Shown: positions 60,409 to 64,000 of the stretch, piece after piece
Position numbering within the stretch: the stretch's first letter is position 1
Layout: each line of letters starts with the position of its first letter
Assembly (NCBI GenBank): GCA_033065855.1
Contig: JAVXUO010003136.1
Span: 28,493 to 92,492 of the forward strand
DNA: 64,000 nt
Direction: 5' to 3'
Source: Escallonia rubra
Taxonomy: Eukaryota; Streptophyta; Magnoliopsida; Escalloniales; Escalloniaceae
Notes under the pieces: generated by a model
Told to the model about the DNA's origin: nothing
The model's database searches: none
What the model saw: the letters and a program-made list of their open reading frames with translations, nothing else
Made by a program: the position numbers and the translations under genes

Positions 60409-60984
60409 ATGGACGCGAGGTTGATGAAGGCTGCTCAAGCAGGAAACATTAACGCCTTGTACGACTTAATACGGCAGGAGGCGGATGTGTTGGAAGGTAT
60501 TGATAATATAGCATTTGCTGAAACACCCCTACACACAGCAGCATCAGCAGGGCATACCCATTTTGCCATCGAGATCATGAGCTTAAAGCCATCGCTTGGC
60601 AGGAAGCTGAACCCAGACGGCCTTAGCCCGCTGGACCTAGCTTTGAGGAAAGGCCGCACTGAAACTGTGAGGCAGCTTGTGAAGTTTTACCCCGATCTAA
60701 TCCGGGTCCGGGGAAGGGAGAGGCTTACTCCTCTGCATTACGTAGCAGAAAAAGATGAAGTCGATCTTCTTGCTCAGTTCCTAGTTGCGTGTCCGGCATC
60801 TATCAAGGACGTGACAATTCGTGGGGAAACTGCATTGCATATCGCCGTGCGAAACGGCAAAATCAACGCTTTTCAGGTCATCTTGGGATGGCTTCAGCGG
60901 ACCAACAAAGAAGATGTGCTGAACTGCAGGGACGAGAAGGGCAACAAAGTTTTGCATGTAGCAGCGTTGACTAACCAACCTCAG
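60409..60984 (+). CDS. BDA1/ACD6-like ankyrin-repeat protein, first exon
   Basis: The 192-residue first exon starts MDARLMKAAQAGNINALYDL and carries about five ankyrin repeats: TPLHTAASAGHTHFAIEIM, LSPLDLALRKGRTETVRQLV, TPLHYVAEKDEVDLLAQFLV, ETALHIAVRNGKINAFQVIL, and a last one, KGNKVLHVAALTNQPQ. This is typical of the plant BDA1-like group. Its members continue with VVxLLL and usually end in a PGG domain with membrane helices, and they act in immune or cell-death signalling at the membrane. The exon ends CAG|GCATGT, suggesting a GC-AG intron, since the frame beyond it (ACSQVHDL...) is not ankyrin-like. No second exon is recognisable before the window end, so the gene either continues outside or was cut by the repeats that follow. 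Confidence 0.85.
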
Positions 60985-61479
60985 GCATGTTCTCAAGTGC
61001 ACGACTTAATTTATTTTTTTTCCGCAAAATTTTTGATGCTAACTTAACCTGTGGTGAAAATGTTAAATATGCTATACAAAACCTACAGAAAGCGTGTCTA
61101 TAGCACACTTAAAACTGACGATAAGAACACTATAACCTTAATGAGATCTCTACACTAACCTCCTAATCAAAAGCCATATATATCAAGCCCTCGCAAAAGA
61201 GTAATAGCAAGAAACCAATGTCGCCAAACCGACCGGTTTATTTGATTAAAATAAATGTGCTTGTGTGCATATTGGAAATTCATTTGCATGTTTGAGTGCT
61301 CACAATTAAATTTCATATGCGTTGTAAATTTATGTGGATTTGTGTGCTATGCTTGCGTGTTTATACCTTTAAAACTAGTGAAAATTTATGATGCTCCAAA
61401 TTTTGGTGATATGATACGGTTTAAGGCCATTATCAAGTCATATCCTTTGTTGCTAGAAATGACATTTTCTCCACATCAA

Positions 61480-62240
61480 TTCGAGTGTCCTTGGACATCA
61501 TTGGCTCCGGCTTTGAGTGATCTTACTACAGTTTTTTATTTTATGTCCAAGCAATCAGCTTTCAAGCGTTGTTGGCTCTGACTCTTAGATATATATAGAT
61601 TCTTATGTCTAAGCGACCAACAAATTCCACGCGTTGTTGGCCCCGGCTCTTAGGTATATCCATATGTCCAAGCGACCAACAAATTCCACGCGTTGTTGGC
61701 CCCGGCTCTTAGGTATATCCATATGTCCAAGCGACCAACTGCTTCCATGCGTTGTTGGCTCTAACTCTTTGGTTCACCTTTTATGTGGGTAAGCGACCAT
61801 CCGCTTCTACACATTGTTGGCTTCGAATCTTAGTCATATTCCTCAGTACCCCTAGATGACCATCTTTTGGGCGGCTCCGGCATCTAGGCATACTTCTTCT
61901 CTATCTGTCGACCGTATTTTGGATGGCTCCAGTAACGAATAGAGTTATGCTTTTAGTATATCTAAATGACTAATGTTTGGGTGGCTCTGAAATCTTGATA
62001 TACACCCTTTGTTCATCGACCATAGTTTTAGGTGGCTCTAGCAATAGACAGAGATACCTTATAGTATTCTTGGATAACCAATCTTTATTATACTTGACTC
62101 CGACTTTTAAGAGTGCACCTTCATCTGGAGACCAATCATTGTTACTGTTGGCTCCGACTCTAGATAAAGTTTATGCCTAAACTCGATGACCAATTGTTGT
62201 TACTATTGGCTTCGACTTCAAGTGATATATTTTTCCGAAG
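61480..62240. repeat. 59-bp degenerate tandem repeat field
   Basis: The clearest units ('aagcgaccaacaaattccac' and onward) start at 61611, 61670 and 61729, exactly 59 bp apart. More diverged units ('ggctccgg..ct', 'gaccat') extend on both sides to about 62240. Such repeats are common near the 3' end of large plant gypsy elements. Confidence 0.75.
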
Positions 62241-62417
62241 TACGTTGTCCGATTCCTTTTTTAAGGATACGCAGGAAACCGTACAAAGACCCAAGCTCAT
62301 ATATGCATGTTATTTGCGAGTTTATCCAATCTTGTGGTCTTTGTTGTATTTCACTACAAAAATATAATTATTATGGGTGATGTTCGCCCGCAAGAGAGCT
62401 CCTTCACTGAAGGTCTT

Positions 62418-63640
62418 TGTAGACACCCGTGTTTGTAGTCTTTTTGTTTATTAATTAATTAATTATTGGGCTTTATTGATAACTAAAGTTTATTATTATT
62501 GGTTTAGGCTTACTAGTATAATGAGCCTGATTTGTTTAATTAGGTCTAATTGTCTAATAAGTAGTCTAATCCAGTTCAATCCAGTATAGTTGAGTTAAGT
62601 ACAGTCCAATCCAGTTCAATATAAGTGCAGTCCATGTTAGGAGATTATGATTTGGTTAGATAATTTAGAAATATCTTGTGAATAAACCCTGATGCATGTT
62701 AATCTCATTGATGTATATGAAATGTTGCGATAGATAATGTCCCAAAATTGAGAAAAATAAATTTTAAAATATTATGGGATAAACCGGGCGGTTTTCGACA
62801 AATCGGCCGATTAGTTGACTTTTGTCCAATATGTGATCCCAACCAAATTTCTGACTTTATCAAAGATCTCAGACTCAAAAGTTATCTTTAGCACTTCGTT
62901 TAGCCCCAGCCTCTATAAAGAAGGCCTTTTGGCCATTTTCAAAGAGACTACTCCTCCTTAGAACTTCTGTATCATTTTTTCATAGAAGTGATATATAATT
63001 TCTAAGCAGAGCTTTACCATTTTCATACCCGCTTCATAGGGAGAATCTTGTATCGTGGATTTATCTTAAAGTGGTTCTAAGGTCTTGAATCCATCATCTT
63101 CTAGAGGTGGTTTTACTTTACTTTCTATAGTTTAGTCTAAAAAAGTCTAGCATATTCCCATTCCCGCGACCGAAGTTTGGCCATCAAAACAAGCTTTCTG
63201 AAAAAGGAGTCTTTTCAATCTATTTTCTCATTTTTGTGTGGAAGACTAGAGTTTAGGTCGCCTCCTATAGGGTCAGAGTCGAACTACAGTGGTTTTGATC
63301 TCAGTTTGTCCGACTGGATACATAAGTCATTTAACACTAGTTGTCGAATTCAAACCAAAGTTATATTTTGAGTTGTGGTTTATTGTATGACTTACATGTT
63401 TTAAGGCCAAAAATCATTAAAAATGAAGTAGATATACGAAGGATATGGTGGGTACCTAACACCTTCCCGCTGTATAACTTAGTCCCTAAACCCATAATTT
63501 CTGTTTTCAATAGATTAGAAGCATGTTTGGCATCTTAGAGTCTTTTAGGGTTTTTCTTATTTTCCCTCTTGTTTATAAAATAAGATGGCAACTCCGAATT
63601 CCTAGACCTTCGCGGGTCGAAAAGGAAATTTTTTTCAAGA
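62418..63640 (+). mobile_element. LTR-like block of an Ogre/TAT-type retrotransposon
   Basis: The block starts TGTAGACACCCGTGTTTGTA. Near 63440-63620 it contains 'gggtacctaacaccttcccg', 'aaaataagatggcaactccg' and 'accttcgcgggtcgaaaagg', sequences I associate with LTRs of plant Ogre/TAT elements. The right border is unresolved. With the 59-bp repeats upstream, it may be the 3' LTR of a truncated element inserted in the ankyrin gene's intron, or the 5' LTR of one extending beyond the window. Confidence 0.5.
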
Positions 63641-64000
63641 CAATTTGCTACGGGTATGCATACTAAAGTTAAATTTTCATCAAAATGCTACTACATCAGG
63701 GGTTAAAAATGAGATACCTACACTATTGTCTTATGGATAAGTAACAATTACATATGTGAAAACAAAATAAATCAACTGATAACGATCTATGTTACATATA
63801 CTCTTCAAAACTTGTGAAGTATCCGTGTCGGACAACACTTGGACATGATAATATAAGATATGTGTCAACACGTCTTATAGGATCGATATGCCAGTTAGAG
63901 CACTATCTTAAAGTGTTTCTTAGTCCGTTATTGCTCTGAGATGAGATAAAGTTTCAATTAAAATAATGTGCATCACACAAAATACTATGTTATTAAAGGA
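63641..64000. other. AT-rich sequence at the window end
   Basis: No gene recognised; it is probably interior or flank of the preceding retroelement. Confidence 0.3.

Overview
This window is nuclear DNA from a flowering plant, most likely a eudicot; the sequence alone does not give the genus. The evidence is spliced genes of plant families (a pentatricopeptide-repeat protein, a plastid-type CPBP protease, a BDA1-type ankyrin protein and an IDA/PIP-type signalling peptide), long AT-rich introns and intergenic DNA, and a dense load of plant transposable elements. Most spliced genes here were rebuilt by reading through GT-AG (once GC-AG) junctions, so exon borders are inferences from frame continuity and family resemblance.

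Layout: 1-2.65 kb holds no recognisable gene. A degraded RTE-type LINE lies at 2.65-3.68 kb. A two-exon PPR gene (minus strand) spans 4.0-8.6 kb and has a small MITE in its intron. A degraded L1-type LINE fills 8.96-13.0 kb. A tiny secreted-peptide gene sits at 13.7 kb. A four-exon zinc-finger protein of unknown function lies at 18.0-20.1 kb. From 20 to 32.6 kb there is mostly mobile debris: an LTR-like block, a hAT-type MITE with an 8-bp target duplication, a hairpin MITE, and a compact LINE derivative with a perfect 12-bp target duplication. A 42-codon gene with its own TATA box lies at 26.7 kb. From 32.6 to 41.5 kb there is a decayed Ty3/gypsy-type element. It has gag-protease relics on the minus strand and, where pol should be, a broken antisense plant mobile domain (PMD) gene with its own TATA box. 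A four-exon CPBP (CAAX-like) membrane protease gene spans 42.2-49.6 kb.

The most striking object is a 9.14-kb Mutator-like element (MULE) at 49,928-59,070. It has nearly identical ~247-bp terminal inverted repeats, is flanked by AT-repeat DNA, and looks young. It carries three genes: a PMD protein fused to a Ulp1-type cysteine protease (plus strand), a compact two-exon B3 DNA-binding-domain protein (minus strand, invisible in single-ORF scans), and a complete FAR1-type transposase (minus strand). About 23 copies of a 21-bp interrupted palindrome are spread through its ends and interior, and ten of them lie in and beside a 78-bp tandem array between the 3' ends of the PMD-Ulp1 and B3 genes. 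An intact transposase, a SUMO-protease-like protein, a PMD protein and a DNA-binding B3 protein in one element suggest cargo that may interact with host chromatin or silencing. That is inference.

Beyond the MULE come a ~580-bp tandem duplication, the first exon of a BDA1-like ankyrin gene at 60.4 kb, a 59-bp tandem repeat field, and an LTR-like block reaching towards the window end.
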